Origin: Fischerella thermalis PCC 7521
GTDB taxonomy: Bacteria > Cyanobacteriota > Cyanobacteriia > Cyanobacteriales > Nostocaceae
Direction of reading: 5' to 3'
Length of the DNA: 64,000 bases
Assembly: GCF_000317225.1 (NCBI RefSeq)
Contig: NZ_AJLL01000096.1
Coordinates: forward strand, 1 to 64,000
Made by a program: the position numbers and the translations under genes. A model generated the notes under the pieces. That model was given only the letters and a program-made list of their open reading frames with translations, was not told the origin of the DNA and searched no databases. This document shows positions 43,429 to 52,567 of the stretch, one piece after another; positions within the stretch are counted from its first letter, which is position 1, and each line of letters starts with the position of its first letter.

Positions 43429-44538
43429 TTAACGAACACCTGTTTTCAATTGACCAGTACCATTTGTTTGTGCGGTGTCTTCTGAGAGTTCTACACCAAA
43501 GACACGCGCAAAGGCTTTATCAACTTTGTAACCAGAATCAATCGATTCTAAGGGATCTTTCCTAAGTCTGTGACGCAAACATAGTACAATCACACGATGG
43601 ATATCATCAACAGTCACATCGGTACGCCCTTCAAAAGCTGTTAAAGCTTTGGCAGCACGGTTGGTAACAATATCACCCCGTAAACCATCGACATCAAGTT
43701 CAGAACATACTTCCGAAATTTTCACCCGCAAGTCGTAGTCAATATTAACTGAGGGCAAAAGTTCTTGGGCTTTGATAATGCGCTGTTGTAAATCCTGTTG
43801 CTGGGATTTATACTTTTCCACAAAAGCAAGGGGATTTTGGTCAAATTCAGACCGTTGTTCTACAATTTGCACCCTAAGCACTGGTTCTTTGACAGTGTGA
43901 ATTTCGGCGTGCATACCGAAGCGATCGAGTAACTGGGGGCGCAGTTCACCTTCTTCTGGATTACCGGAACCCACCAGAACAAAACGGGCCGGGTGGCGAA
44001 TAGAAATACCTTCGCGTTCTACTGTGTTCCAGCCGCTTGCAGCAGAGTCCAGCAGCACATCGACCAGGTGATCGTCAAGCAAGTTTACCTCATCCACATA
44101 AAGAATGCCCCGGTTGGCTTTTGCTAAAAGTCCTGGTTCAAAGGCTTTTACACCTTCAGATAGAGCTTTTTCAATGTCGATGGTGCCACAAACTCGGTCT
44201 TCTGTCGCGCCCAGTGGCAAATCTACCATTTGAACTTTTTTTTGGATAACGGGAATATCCTCACCACTTTCTAATTTTTGGCGAATTTCATCACTCATCA
44301 AATCAGGATCACTGGGGTGGCTATTGAAGGGATCATTCGCAACCACGGGAATTTCTGGCAGCAAGTCAGCCAGCGCCCGAATAGTTGTGGATTTGCCTGT
44401 ACCGCGATCGCCCATAATCATCACACCACCAATTTTCGGGTCAATCACGTTCAATATCAGAGCCAGTTTCATTTCTTCCTGGCCTACAATTGCCGTAAAC
44501 GGAAATACCACACGACGCGCAACAGCTGTTGGACTCAC
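43429..44538 (-). CDS. chlI: Magnesium chelatase ATPase subunit I
   Basis: 369 residues. This AAA+ subunit drives insertion of Mg2+ into protoporphyrin IX, the first committed step to chlorophyll, together with ChlD and ChlH. Walker A is [10 protein letters not shown], Walker B is [16 protein letters not shown], followed by sensor [21 protein letters not shown] and the C-terminal helical bundle ([18 protein letters not shown]). It starts with GTG at 44538; AAGGTAG lies about 7 nt upstream and MSPTA is the usual N-terminus. Length is normal. Confidence 0.97.
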   Translation of the reverse strand: MSPTAVARRVVFPFTAIVGQEEMKLALILNVIDPKIGGVMIMGDRGTGKSTTIRALADLLPEIPVVANDPFNSHPSDPDLMSDEIRQKLESGEDIPVIQKKVQMVDLPLGATEDRVCGTIDIEKALSEGVKAFEPGLLAKANRGILYVDEVNLLDDHLVDVLLDSAASGWNTVEREGISIRHPARFVLVGSGNPEEGELRPQLLDRFGMHAEIHTVKEPVLRVQIVEQRSEFDQNPLAFVEKYKSQQQDLQQRIIKAQELLPSVNIDYDLRVKISEVCSELDVDGLRGDIVTNRAAKALTAFEGRTDVTVDDIHRVIVLCLRHRLRKDPLESIDSGYKVDKAFARVFGVELSEDTAQTNGTGQLKTGVR

Positions 44539-44760
44539 TAAACTACCTTTATCAATATTGTTATTTATTACCGTTTTTTATTGTGCCATAGATGGGGAGT
44601 GTGAGGAGTGAGGAGGTGGGGAACTCGGGGTCCCTGGTGGGGATTAGGGGCAATGGGGAGGTGGGGTGGTGAGGAGTAGTAAACAACTACTAACTACCAA
44701 CAATCAACAACTTAACTTTGATGTTAGGATCTTTTAGTTGCTGCTGTTGTCTGGCTGTTG

Positions 44761-45225
44761 ATGAATAAACTATTGGATGAAGCGCTGTCTATTGATATTG
44801 CTGATCGCATCAAAAGCAAGGCTAAAAAACCGTTTGATAATGCTTACAAAGCTGCATTAGCGACGGAGGGGTCTATTTATGTCCAGGGATTTTTAGCTAC
44901 CAAGGGTAAACCTTATCAGCCTATGGAATACGCTTGGATTGAGTTGAGCGATCGCATTGTCGATCCTACCTTACCCCATCTTCATAAAAATGCAGAAGAG
45001 CTTTGGTATTTTGCGGCACAATCATTAACAGTAAAAAAACTGAAAGCAATTATTGAAGAGTCTCAAGAAGATTATCCGGAAGACGACCCACTGCCAGTTT
45101 ATGGCGATGCACCTTATGAGTATTACGGTGACGTAATGTTAGGTGGCAAAGATTACTTACAAGCTTTTCAAGCAGCAGAAGCTAAGTGTAGAGAACTAAA
45201 TAAGTCAATTGCTGAGAACAACTAG
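44761..45225 (+). CDS. Conserved hypothetical protein
   Basis: 154 residues, soluble, acidic C-terminus. It contains GSIYVQGFLATKGKPYQPMEYAWIELSDRIVDPTLPHL, which looks like a compact beta-rich domain, then helical segments with many Glu/Lys. I do not recognise a named family. It starts with ATG 44761 after a heptamer tract, divergent from chlI. Confidence 0.7.
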   Translation: MNKLLDEALSIDIADRIKSKAKKPFDNAYKAALATEGSIYVQGFLATKGKPYQPMEYAWIELSDRIVDPTLPHLHKNAEELWYFAAQSLTVKKLKAIIEESQEDYPEDDPLPVYGDAPYEYYGDVMLGGKDYLQAFQAAEAKCRELNKSIAENN

Positions 45226-45328
45226 CTGTCCTCTAACTTGAAAATCAGACTTTGGCTAAAACTCAACGAGAGTATGTGGCTGAAGTCGTTGAATGGCGAC
45301 AGCCAAAACTAAAATATTGATTGCGGGT

Positions 45329-45468
45329 TTAACTTGCAACTGGAACAGGCTCAAGATTAACTTGATAACCAAGCTTTTCTAAGAGCTTAACCAAGCGTTT
45401 CTTCACACTTTCCGGTCGTTGTTTGTCAAAATAATCAGCTCCTAAATCTTTAATAAGTTTCTTGGCGA
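45329..45468 (-). pseudogene. C-terminal fragment of a probable transposase
   Basis: Reads AKKLIKDLGADYFDKQRPE, then VKKRLVKLLEKLGYQVNLEPV before the stop. This tail (GADYFD...L.KRLEKLGYxVxLEP) resembles the end of cyanobacterial DDE transposases; the family is uncertain. No upstream coding continuation. Confidence 0.4.
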
Positions 45469-45670
45469 GAGATCAAATCATATGCGGTTACCAAAAGGAC
45501 GAATTCGGATGGTAAACCGCTGTTTACACTTCAGATCGTCGTGTGGCACGCTGGGGTATACTGAAGGCGATCGCAATTTACATTTACGAGGCGTGAATAC
45601 GAGGCGTGAAGCGTAAAGTCCCCCTTTTCTAAAGGGGGGATATAAGCGAATGACGAGGTTAATATTTAGA

Positions 45671-45889
45671 TGACACGAGTGCAGAGCGCAATTGCAGAGC
45701 AAGTTGAGGAAAAAGTAATTGCTCTCAAATTCCTCCTATTCATTCTGAGTATGAGCATACAGGCGTAACTCTGCAAAAGATGATGGATTCTGAAGGGTTG
45801 ACTGCCCAACAAATAGTGGCAGAAGCCATAGCTTTGCGACAAGCATATAAAGAAGGAAGATTAGTGTTAGCACAAGGGAATGGGGAATA
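45671..45889 (+). pseudogene. Frameshifted small gene of unknown family
   Basis: An ATG frame MTRVQSAIAEQVEEKVIALK is followed, after a shift of frame, by PPIHSEYEHTGVTLQKMM, then DSEGLTAQQIVAEAIALRQAYKEG, stopping at TAG. Both halves look coding (helical, charged). I do not recognise the protein. Confidence 0.4.
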
Positions 45890-46011
45890 GGGAACAGGGA
45901 AGATAGAGAAATCCCCATACTTTTGTTCCTTCTACCCTCTTCAGTTATTTGACGATCGCCAAAAACCCACGCGATCGCCAGCTTATTTTCTTTACAATTT
46001 TTAATTTTATT

Positions 46012-46029
46012 GTTACTATTCTTTACATA
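46012..46029 (+). promoter_or_regulatory. HLR1-like element (RpaB site) upstream of hli
   Basis: GTTACTAT-TC-TTTACATA fits the HLR1 consensus of two (G/T)TTACA(A/T)(A/T) repeats with 2 bp between, with one mismatch in the first repeat. It lies 37 bp before the hli start codon, with a possible -10 (CAATAAT, 46033-46039) just downstream, as at other high-light-regulated promoters. Confidence 0.65.
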
Positions 46030-46065
46030 AATGCAATAATCTCATTTATTCATTAGGAATTATCC

Positions 46066-46281
46066 ATGCGTACAAACGGTGCTATTGTTGACGACCAAGG
46101 TAAAATGAACAACTTTGCGATCGAGCCAAGGGTTTACGTAGATGAACAAGGCGATCGCACAGGGTTCACTCCCTATGCTGAATTGCTCAACGGTCGTTTG
46201 GCAATGATTGGCTTTGTGTCTCTGATTGCATTAGAAGTGTTCACAGGACACGGTGTATTTGGTCTTTTTGCCAACCTGTAA
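46066..46281 (+). CDS. hli: High-light-inducible protein (HLIP/SCP)
   Basis: 71 residues, one thylakoid membrane helix. The chlorophyll-binding motif ELLNGRLAMIGF (about 45-56) carries the Glu and Asn ligands, and the N-terminus has the NNFAIEPRVYVDE block of HLIPs. These proteins bind chlorophyll and carotenoid and protect photosystem assembly intermediates under strong light. AGGAATTATCC precedes the ATG, and an HLR1-like site lies upstream. Confidence 0.95.
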   Translation: MRTNGAIVDDQGKMNNFAIEPRVYVDEQGDRTGFTPYAELLNGRLAMIGFVSLIALEVFTGHGVFGLFANL

Positions 46282-46322
46282 ATAACTAGGTTGTCTATAT
46301 CACTGACGCTTTTTTTATTTAT

Positions 46323-46358
46323 GTAGAGATGTAAAGTTTTTATATCTCTACACTTTTT
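46323..46358 (+). terminator. Terminator after hli
   Basis: GTAGAGAT and ATCTCTAC arms (46323-46330 and 46344-46351) are followed by ACTTTTT. Confidence 0.6.
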
Positions 46359-46582
46359 GCGGGTCTATCACCTCAAAATACTTAGTGTTTAAAAATTTTT
46401 GAACCACAAAGACACGAAGACACAAAGAGAAAATATGTTTCACGTTTAAAGGAAATTGGTGTTACTCACTCTGGTGAAAGCAATTTATGATGAGTACTTT
46501 GAAATTTATTCGTCAGATGGAGTATCTGCAAAACTAAATAGGGTATGTTCTGCTTTGGATATAAAGATTAAGATACCAAGTC

Positions 46583-47020
46583 ATGAACAAAATACCCAAA
46601 GTTGACCGACAAAGAGAGCATCAGGCAAACGAGCGTACATTTCTGGCTTGGCTGAGAACATCGATCGCATTCATTGGTTTTGGTTTTGCTATTGCTAGGT
46701 TTGGTCTATTTTTGCGTCAGCTTAATTTTACCGTGACACAACAAGAGCCACCATCACACGCTTTTTTTAATTCCGAAAATTTAGGAATTGCTTTGGTAAT
46801 TTTTGGGATTATGACTATTGCCTTTGCAGCATGGCGATACAACCAGGCTTACTGGCAAATAGAGAAAGGTGACTATCGACCGATGCGTTATATGGTTTGG
46901 GTGATAGCAGGAATAGTTATGCTGTTCGGATTTTTCAGTCTTCCTTTACTGATAATGCGGAATACAGTACCTCCTTCACAGAGGAAATTAACTCCGTCAC
47001 AATCTCGAAATTGGTTTTAG
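46583..47020 (+). CDS. DUF202 (YidH-like) membrane protein
   Basis: 145 residues, three membrane helices (about 32-52, 68-88, 105-128). The DUF202 signature ERTFLAWLRTSIAFIGFGFAIARFG is present at residues 18-42. Members are inner-membrane proteins of unknown function. It precedes the response-regulator gene on the same strand with a 196-bp gap. Confidence 0.88.
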   Translation: MNKIPKVDRQREHQANERTFLAWLRTSIAFIGFGFAIARFGLFLRQLNFTVTQQEPPSHAFFNSENLGIALVIFGIMTIAFAAWRYNQAYWQIEKGDYRPMRYMVWVIAGIVMLFGFFSLPLLIMRNTVPPSQRKLTPSQSRNWF

Positions 47021-47216
47021 AGGATGTCTGTTGAAGTTAAATTTTATTAAAAAGTACCTATTGGCAGAAACGTAATGTTTCTTCTGTCTGAACAATCTAG
47101 GCATCCAAAATCTGTATCAAAATCTTACTGGTGGAAGACGAGAGGAAATTTTGGTTTTTTTACTATGAATCAGGGAGGCTGGCAATTTATAGTTGTGTTG
47201 GTTGCCAAAAAGCTGT

Positions 47217-47906
47217 ATGCGAATATTGCTGGTAGAAGACGATCCCGAACAATTAGAACCATTGGAGGGTGTGCTGTCGGAAGCCGGGTATATTGTAGAT
47301 GGGGTTGAAGATGGAGAAACTGCACAGTGGTTATTGTCCAAAAAAGATTATGACTTGCTAATTTTGGACTGGATGTTGCCCACAATTAGCGGGTTAAGTC
47401 TTTGCCGTCAATATCGACTTCTTGGCAAAACTGCACCTGTGTTAATGCTCACTGCTAAGGATACGACACTGGATAAAGTTACAGGTTTAGATGCAGGAGC
47501 TGATGATTATCTTGTCAAACCTGCTGACTTGATAGAACTCTTAGCACGGGTACGTGCTTTAGGGAGGCGTTCTCCCCAGTGGGTGGGAGACAGTCTCAGT
47601 GTTGCAGATTTACAATTACATCTAAGTAACCTAACTGTTGAACGCAATCAAGTCTGTGTGGAATTATCACCACGAGAAGCTCAATTGCTAGAGTACCTGA
47701 TGCGTCACCGCAACCAAGTCTTAACCCGTGAGCAGATTGAAGAAGCGTTGTGGGAATGGGGTAGGGAACCAGAAAGTAATGCATTGACCGTACTTGTACG
47801 CAAGTTGCGGCATCGCTTACAGTTAGTTGATGCAGCCGATTGGATTAAAACTGTCTATGGTATGGGTTATAGTTTGAAAGCACCAGATAACTTTAATACT
47901 TATTAA
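47217..47906 (+). CDS. OmpR-family response regulator (RppA/NrsR-like)
   Basis: 229 residues. The receiver domain is MRILLVEDDPEQ (acidic pair) through LLILDWMLP (phospho-Asp near 51), then LTAKD and a Lys in LVKPAD. The winged-helix DNA-binding domain (about 130-225) has ELSPREAQLLEYLMRHRNQVLTREQI and VLVRKLRHRL. I set the start at ATG 47217; the longer frame adds eight unlikely residues. It resembles RppA/NrsR of Synechocystis, usually adjacent to a kinase gene. Here the likely partner kinase starts 1.8 kb further on, after an inverted gene. The stop overlaps the convergent gene by 4 bp. Confidence 0.92.
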   Translation: MRILLVEDDPEQLEPLEGVLSEAGYIVDGVEDGETAQWLLSKKDYDLLILDWMLPTISGLSLCRQYRLLGKTAPVLMLTAKDTTLDKVTGLDAGADDYLVKPADLIELLARVRALGRRSPQWVGDSLSVADLQLHLSNLTVERNQVCVELSPREAQLLEYLMRHRNQVLTREQIEEALWEWGREPESNALTVLVRKLRHRLQLVDAADWIKTVYGMGYSLKAPDNFNTY

Positions 47907-48508
47907 TTTTTGATCCGATAGCTTACGAACATTCTGGCATCTTCACGGGAAAGTCCCAGTTCCTGAGTGATTATGGCTTTTACAGAGTTTAATTCTGTGA
48001 CAGGAAACTCAAATTCTAATTTTTTAAGTATAGATTTGGCGGTATTGACCTCAACTTTTGTAAATCCCCGCTTTTTTTCTATTTCAGCTAGGATTCCTAG
48101 CACTTGAACCTCAGACTTCATTTGTATTTGTGTATCAGTTTGCAGAGTTTTTACTTCACCAGACACTCCCATTTCTTGAGCAATAATGGCTTTTAGAGAG
48201 TTTAATTCTGTAGCTGGAACTTTGAATATTAACTTTTTGAGTACAGAGTTTGCGGTCTGAAGTTCGACTTCGGTAAACCCCTGTTCTTTTTCAATTTCAA
48301 CTTCGGTTACTAGCACATTGGTCGCAAACTTAACCTTGGCTGTGTGTGTATCAGCTTGGAGCTTGTCTGGTGTAGTGTAGGAACGACTTAATAGTAGGTT
48401 TGTCAACGATTCACCACCCAGTCCAAAAGCAACTAGGAGTAGTGGCAGAGGCAGTAAATATTCTAGTTTGGAAGAGTGCAGTTTTTGCAACAATTGGGAC
48501 AAGGACAT
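47903..48508 (-). CDS. Membrane-anchored protein with two internal repeats
   Basis: 201 residues from ATG 48508. The longer frame to 48640 lacks protein character. An N-terminal hydrophobic segment (LEYLLPLPLLLVAFGLGG, about 15-33) precedes two similar ~50-residue repeats: VEIEKEQGFTEVELQTANSVLKKL... TELNSLKAIIAQEMG and AEIEKKRGFTKVEVNTAKSILKKL... TELNSVKAIITQELG. The C-terminus is ARMFVSYRIKN. Predicted exported or periplasmic with an N-terminal anchor. I recognise no family. The gene is inserted, in opposite orientation, between the regulator and the kinase. Confidence 0.7.
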   Translation of the reverse strand: MSLSQLLQKLHSSKLEYLLPLPLLLVAFGLGGESLTNLLLSRSYTTPDKLQADTHTAKVKFATNVLVTEVEIEKEQGFTEVELQTANSVLKKLIFKVPATELNSLKAIIAQEMGVSGEVKTLQTDTQIQMKSEVQVLGILAEIEKKRGFTKVEVNTAKSILKKLEFEFPVTELNSVKAIITQELGLSREDARMFVSYRIKN

Positions 48509-48784
48509 ATAGCAAGGAACTGGTTTGGCAACAAGTAGGCGGATTAAAATTTGGATAAATCGAATATCACCAAACAAGCTAACATTGATCAATCTCAAGC
48601 AGCTATACTGATACATTGCAGCAAATTTGCACAGCGCCAATAAATAAATTTATTGGCGGGATATGGCGTAGGTGCAAGATATCAGTATACGGAAAATTTT
48701 GTAATAGTGATAAATAGATTTGGGAAATACCGATATTGAGCGATGTGTGATTAAATTTATGGCAGATTTAACAAATAAATTTAG

Positions 48785-48813
48785 TAGAGACGTAGCAATG
48801 CTACGTCTCTACA
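48785..48813. repeat. Dispersed palindrome of the AGAGACGT type
   Basis: GTAGAGACGTAGC and its reverse complement (48785-48797 and 48801-48813) flank AAT. Related to the palindrome inside the PKS gene (13111-13142) and a degenerate copy at about 57200-57226. Confidence 0.85.
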
Positions 48814-48835
48814 ATGATATGCAAACATAATTCAT

Positions 48836-49300
48836 GACCAAATTCAGCAACGCTATAAATTTGATTCGGTAGCTGTCAAAGAACCTAAATTTGAGATTGA
48901 CGGCGTGTTTCTCCCACCGGAAAACGAATATGCTGGAATTGTGTATTTCTGTGAGGTACAGTTTCAAAAAGAGTGCGGCTCGTTCTTAGTAGGAACACCT
49001 AGAAACTAGGGATGTATGACTAAGGTATATTTTGAAATTAAAGATTTCAAAACGTATAACTGTTCTTTTTGATGTAGGTGAGCCAAGTAAGCTAGAAAGG
49101 CAAGTCCTACCGTTGAGGAGACATTAGAACTTTAACCCTAAGAATATCGGAAGCTGGATGCTCGGAAACGGGCACGTCCAGATTTAAAAGAGAGGGGCGA
49201 TTTGAGTGAAGCACTGTTAGATTTTACCAGTTTGGCTGATTTGCAGTCTTGGTTAGAAGCGCTTCAAAGTTATGGGTGCGCACTTGTCAGCAGCAGACTT
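48836..49300 (+). pseudogene. Decayed DUF2887/DUF4351 (Rpn-type nuclease/transposase-like) gene
   Basis: The frame reads FDSVAVKEPKFEIDGVFLPP, then ENEYAGIVYFCEVQFQKE, the typical N-terminal nuclease-fold block of DUF2887 proteins (IDGVFLP, FxEVQFQ). About 230 bp later it reads DLSEALLDFTSLADLQSWLEAL, matching the DUF4351 tail. The middle is broken by stops and frameshifts. It shares the insertion interval between the regulator and kinase. Confidence 0.65.
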
Positions 49301-49690
49301 GGAAAAACTTGACCTAACTTCTCCGTTTTAACGGACTTGGGCTATGAGGGTTGAACTTCAGTTCAAGGCGCACTCAGGGCGAGTTGCAATTCCGGTGAGC
49401 TTACCAGGAATCTGAGCGACGAAAGATATGGTGATGGGTTTAGCTTTTCTAGTCTAGGTAGTAAAATAAGACAATATGTATCGTCTTTAAACTCTTTTAT
49501 AAACGCGCTTTAATCTCAAGTTGGATTAATTGCTGATATTATTAAGCTTCGCTGTTGGTTATTGATTTTTCCCATTACCGATTACCAATTACCTATTATC
49601 AGCCCACGTGACAATATAAGTATTCAAGCAAACATGATATAAGAGGATTTTAGCGACATCTGCATAGTATAAGCCTCTCGCCTTAGTTTC
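49301..49690. other. Intergenic upstream of the kinase
   Basis: No gene. It contains a short ATTACC heptamer tract (49571-49599) followed by CAAGCAAACATGATAT (49625-49640), a sequence with near matches after similar tracts at 54062-54077 and 61212-61220. Confidence 0.5.
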
Positions 49691-50968
49691 ATGTTTCATC
49701 GCAGTCGCAGCAATTTAGCTTTATGGTTTACCCTAACGATGGGGAGCATTTTGGTTGTTTTTGCGGGAGTTCTTTACTATCAAGCAGTCTTAGACGAACT
49801 AAAGGATCTTGACCGCTTACTTCACAAAAAATCCAAACTGATGACAGTGAACGCGAAGTACGATCCGCGTAAAAAACAGTTAGATCTAGAAAATGTGCCG
49901 CTTTTAGGGAGTAACGTGCCACCACAGGGTACTGAATTCGTATATGCACGGTGGTACGATACAAAAGGGCAGTTGGTGCAATTTTTCGGTCAGACTCCAG
50001 AGGCGGAGGTTACAATAATCCCTGGTTTTCGCACTCTTAAGACTACATTTTACTCCTCAGAAGGAGCGCCCACCGTGACTTGGCTCCGTGAGTTAACGCT
50101 ACCCGTTTACCAGGATAATTTATTAATCGGTTATCTGCAAGTTGCCACACCACTGACATCTACTCAAAATAATCTAGCCCAGTTACGGCTGGTTTTGCTG
50201 TTGACAGTACCAGTAACATTGGGGGTTATCGGTTTAGCTGGTTGGTACTTGGGGGGAATAGCAATGCAACCCATTCGTGACAGCTACGATCAGCTACAAC
50301 GCTTCACCGCTGATGCTTCCCATGAATTGCGATCGCCTTTGTCAGCTATTATTAGCAATGCCCAGTATGGCTTACTATCTAAATCTCATGATATAGAAGC
50401 ACAGCGTCAGCGCTTTGGGAAGATTTTTGATGTCGCCAAGTCAATGAATACTTTGGTGAATAATCTGCTACTTCTAGCGCGTCATGCAGGTCGATTATCT
50501 TCTGAATCTTTGCAAAAAGTTGACTTAAAGAGTGAGCTTGTACAGATAGCAGATGAATATACAACACAAGAGGCTGCAAAACATCTGAATCTAACTTATA
50601 CTTTACCAACTGGCAGTGTGATTGTCCTGGGTGATGTCGGCTTGCTGCGTCAAGCAGTAGTTAATTTGCTCGATAATGCCTGCAAATATAGTCCTGCTGG
50701 AGGTCAAGTGCAACTGCGGCTATTCACCCAGTCACATTGGGCTGTAATTGAAGTGATAGACAATGGTATTGGTATTCCGGAAGCTGATTTACCACATATT
50801 TTTGAGCGATTTTATCGGGTGGATAAAAAGCGATCGCGCAAAACTGGCGGATATGGCTTAGGGTTATCGATTGTCCAACAAATCGTCTCTGCACACGGTG
50901 GTCATATTAGTGTCAAAAGTGTAGTCGAGAAGGGATCAACTTTTCAAATAATTCTGCCACTTAAATAG
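49691..50968 (+). CDS. Sensor histidine kinase (RppB/NrsS-like)
   Basis: 425 residues. Membrane helix 1 (about 10-30), an extracytoplasmic sensor region (30-160), and helix 2 (about 165-190). HisKA contains FTADASHELRSPLSA (acceptor His near 212), then the ATPase (NLLDNACKYS, DNGIGIPEADLPHIFERFYRVDKKRSRKTGGYGLGLSIV). Resembles RppB/NrsS kinases that control nickel or redox responses in Synechocystis; the RppA-like regulator at 47217 is the natural partner. ATG 49691 lacks a strong Shine-Dalgarno. Confidence 0.93.
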   Translation: MFHRSRSNLALWFTLTMGSILVVFAGVLYYQAVLDELKDLDRLLHKKSKLMTVNAKYDPRKKQLDLENVPLLGSNVPPQGTEFVYARWYDTKGQLVQFFGQTPEAEVTIIPGFRTLKTTFYSSEGAPTVTWLRELTLPVYQDNLLIGYLQVATPLTSTQNNLAQLRLVLLLTVPVTLGVIGLAGWYLGGIAMQPIRDSYDQLQRFTADASHELRSPLSAIISNAQYGLLSKSHDIEAQRQRFGKIFDVAKSMNTLVNNLLLLARHAGRLSSESLQKVDLKSELVQIADEYTTQEAAKHLNLTYTLPTGSVIVLGDVGLLRQAVVNLLDNACKYSPAGGQVQLRLFTQSHWAVIEVIDNGIGIPEADLPHIFERFYRVDKKRSRKTGGYGLGLSIVQQIVSAHGGHISVKSVVEKGSTFQIILPLK

Positions 50969-51373
50969 CCACATTAGTTGGTGTTGTCACTTTCTGTTCA
51001 CATTTTTTGGCAATACTGAAGATAGCTAGAGAAAAAAGTTACTTACACTCCTTTAGACCTCTAGTTGTTGTGTGTAATGGGTTTGAAACCCATGGGTGTT
51101 TTGGCTAATAGGGCTATGGGGAAAGTAAAAAGTACAAAATCAAAAATCTTTTGATTTTTAGCTTTTGACTTTTTCTCTCCCCATTTATCTTCATACTGCC
51201 TGGGATTTGGGACAAAATCCCAAGCAATATTACTATGAATATCTTTAATGACAACCGGATTAAATATTTAAATAAACTGCAAATCAAAAATGTGAATTTT
51301 TGATTCACTTTTTTATTTTTAGGTGTAAATCCAAAAATTTAAGATTGGGTATTTTGATTCAGGAGGAAAAGAC
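50969..51373. other. Intergenic with two small palindromes
   Basis: ATGGGTTT-G-AAACCCAT (51077-51093) and TTGGGA-CAAAA-TCCCAA (51208-51224) form hairpins of unknown role. The ATTTTGATTCAGGAGGAAAAG before 51374 supplies the ribosome binding site of the next gene. No gene seen. Confidence 0.5.
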
Positions 51374-52525
51374 ATGAAATTGTTGTCTATTAATGAACTA
51401 AAAACTCTAGTAGAAAAACCAGACGGATATTGTGTCTCACTTTATATGCCTACTATTAAGTTAGGCACAGAAACGCAACAAAACCCTATTCGATTTAAAA
51501 ATTTGATGCGAGAAGCAGAGGAACAACTGATCAAAAGTGGTCTTCGCGCTCAAGATGCTAGAGATTTGCTGCAACCAGCACAAGAAATTGATAACTATGA
51601 ATTTTGGCAACACCAAAGCGATGGACTAGCAATTTTTATATCTAAAAATGTGTTTAGTTATTACTGTTTACCACTTAATTTTGCAGAATTAGTAGTTGTT
51701 AATGACCGCTTCCACCTCAAGCCATTGCTATCTCTACTGACAGGAGATGGACAATTTTATATCCTAGCTCTCAGCCAAAATCAAGTGAGATTGTTTCAAG
51801 GTACACGCTATAGTGTGAACGAGATTGAGTTAGAAAACGTGCCTCAAAGTCTTGCCGAGGCACTGAAATATGATACTACTGATAAACAGTTACAGTTCCA
51901 TACTGGTACACCACAAGGAGGCGGTGGCGATCGCGCTGCAATATTTCATGGTCATGGTGCTGGTAATGAAGAGGAAAAAGATAAGATCCTGCGATACTTT
52001 CGTCAGGTGAATGAAGGACTGCAAGAACTGCTCAAGAATCAGCAAGCACCTTTAGTATTGGCTGGGGTGGAATATCTGTTTTCAATTTACAAAGAAGCGA
52101 ATACCTATCCCCATTTGCTGGATGAAGGAGTTACAGGTAATCCAGAGGATTTAAAACCAGAAGAGTTACACTCGTTAGCCTGGAAGATTGTCCAGCCTGA
52201 ATATGAGCAAGCTCAACAAACAGCAGCTGAGCGCTATCAAGAATTAGCAGGTACAGGACAAACTAGTAACAATATTAACGAAATTGTTCCGATGGCTTAC
52301 TACAAGCTAATTGATACTTTGTTTGTTGCGGTTGGGGTGCAGCAATGGGGATACTTTACTCCCGATGAGAATCAAGTTGAATTGCATCAACAAAAAGAAA
52401 TCGGTGACGAGGACTTAATGGATTTTGCTGCCATTCATACTTTATTAAACGGTGGAACAGTTTATGCAGTTGAGCCGGAAGCAGTACCAGATAATACGCC
52501 GCTAGCTGCTGTGTTCCGCTACTAG
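51374..52525 (+). CDS. baeRF7-type (bacterial archaeo-eukaryotic release factor-like) protein
   Basis: 383 residues, soluble. The N-terminus (LSINELKTLVEKPDGYCVSLYMPTIKLGTETQQNPIRFKNLMREAEEQL), the middle (FYILALSQNQVRLFQGTRYSV) and the C-terminal core (LVLAGVEYLFSIYKEANTYPHLLDEGVTGNPEDL) match the family 7 release-factor-like proteins, related to eRF1 and to a ribosome-hibernation group. The GGQ-like loop region is Gly-rich: GTPQGGGGDRAAIFHGHG near 177-193. AGGAGGAAAAG lies just upstream of the ATG. It may act on ribosomes in stress; inference. It is followed 42 bp later by mgtE. Confidence 0.82.
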   Translation: MKLLSINELKTLVEKPDGYCVSLYMPTIKLGTETQQNPIRFKNLMREAEEQLIKSGLRAQDARDLLQPAQEIDNYEFWQHQSDGLAIFISKNVFSYYCLPLNFAELVVVNDRFHLKPLLSLLTGDGQFYILALSQNQVRLFQGTRYSVNEIELENVPQSLAEALKYDTTDKQLQFHTGTPQGGGGDRAAIFHGHGAGNEEEKDKILRYFRQVNEGLQELLKNQQAPLVLAGVEYLFSIYKEANTYPHLLDEGVTGNPEDLKPEELHSLAWKIVQPEYEQAQQTAAERYQELAGTGQTSNNINEIVPMAYYKLIDTLFVAVGVQQWGYFTPDENQVELHQQKEIGDEDLMDFAAIHTLLNGGTVYAVEPEAVPDNTPLAAVFRY

Positions 52526-52567
52526 CTAATTTCATGTCGCTGTAAATCTTGATTAAGGAGGTGTCCT

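Larger units (their letters stand above)
45226..46011. other. Degenerate gene-remnant region
   Basis: About 790 bp holding two fragments described separately (45329-45468 minus, 45671-45889 plus) plus a spacer with a duplicated ACGAGGCGTGAA (45587-45612) and GAAAAGGGGGACT-like repeat. No intact gene. Confidence 0.5.

Noticed and set aside
46447-46605. Frame reading through into the DUF202 start (AIYDEYFEIYSSDG)
   Set aside because: Starts without a clear codon, overlaps the DUF202 gene and matches nothing I know; left as spacer.
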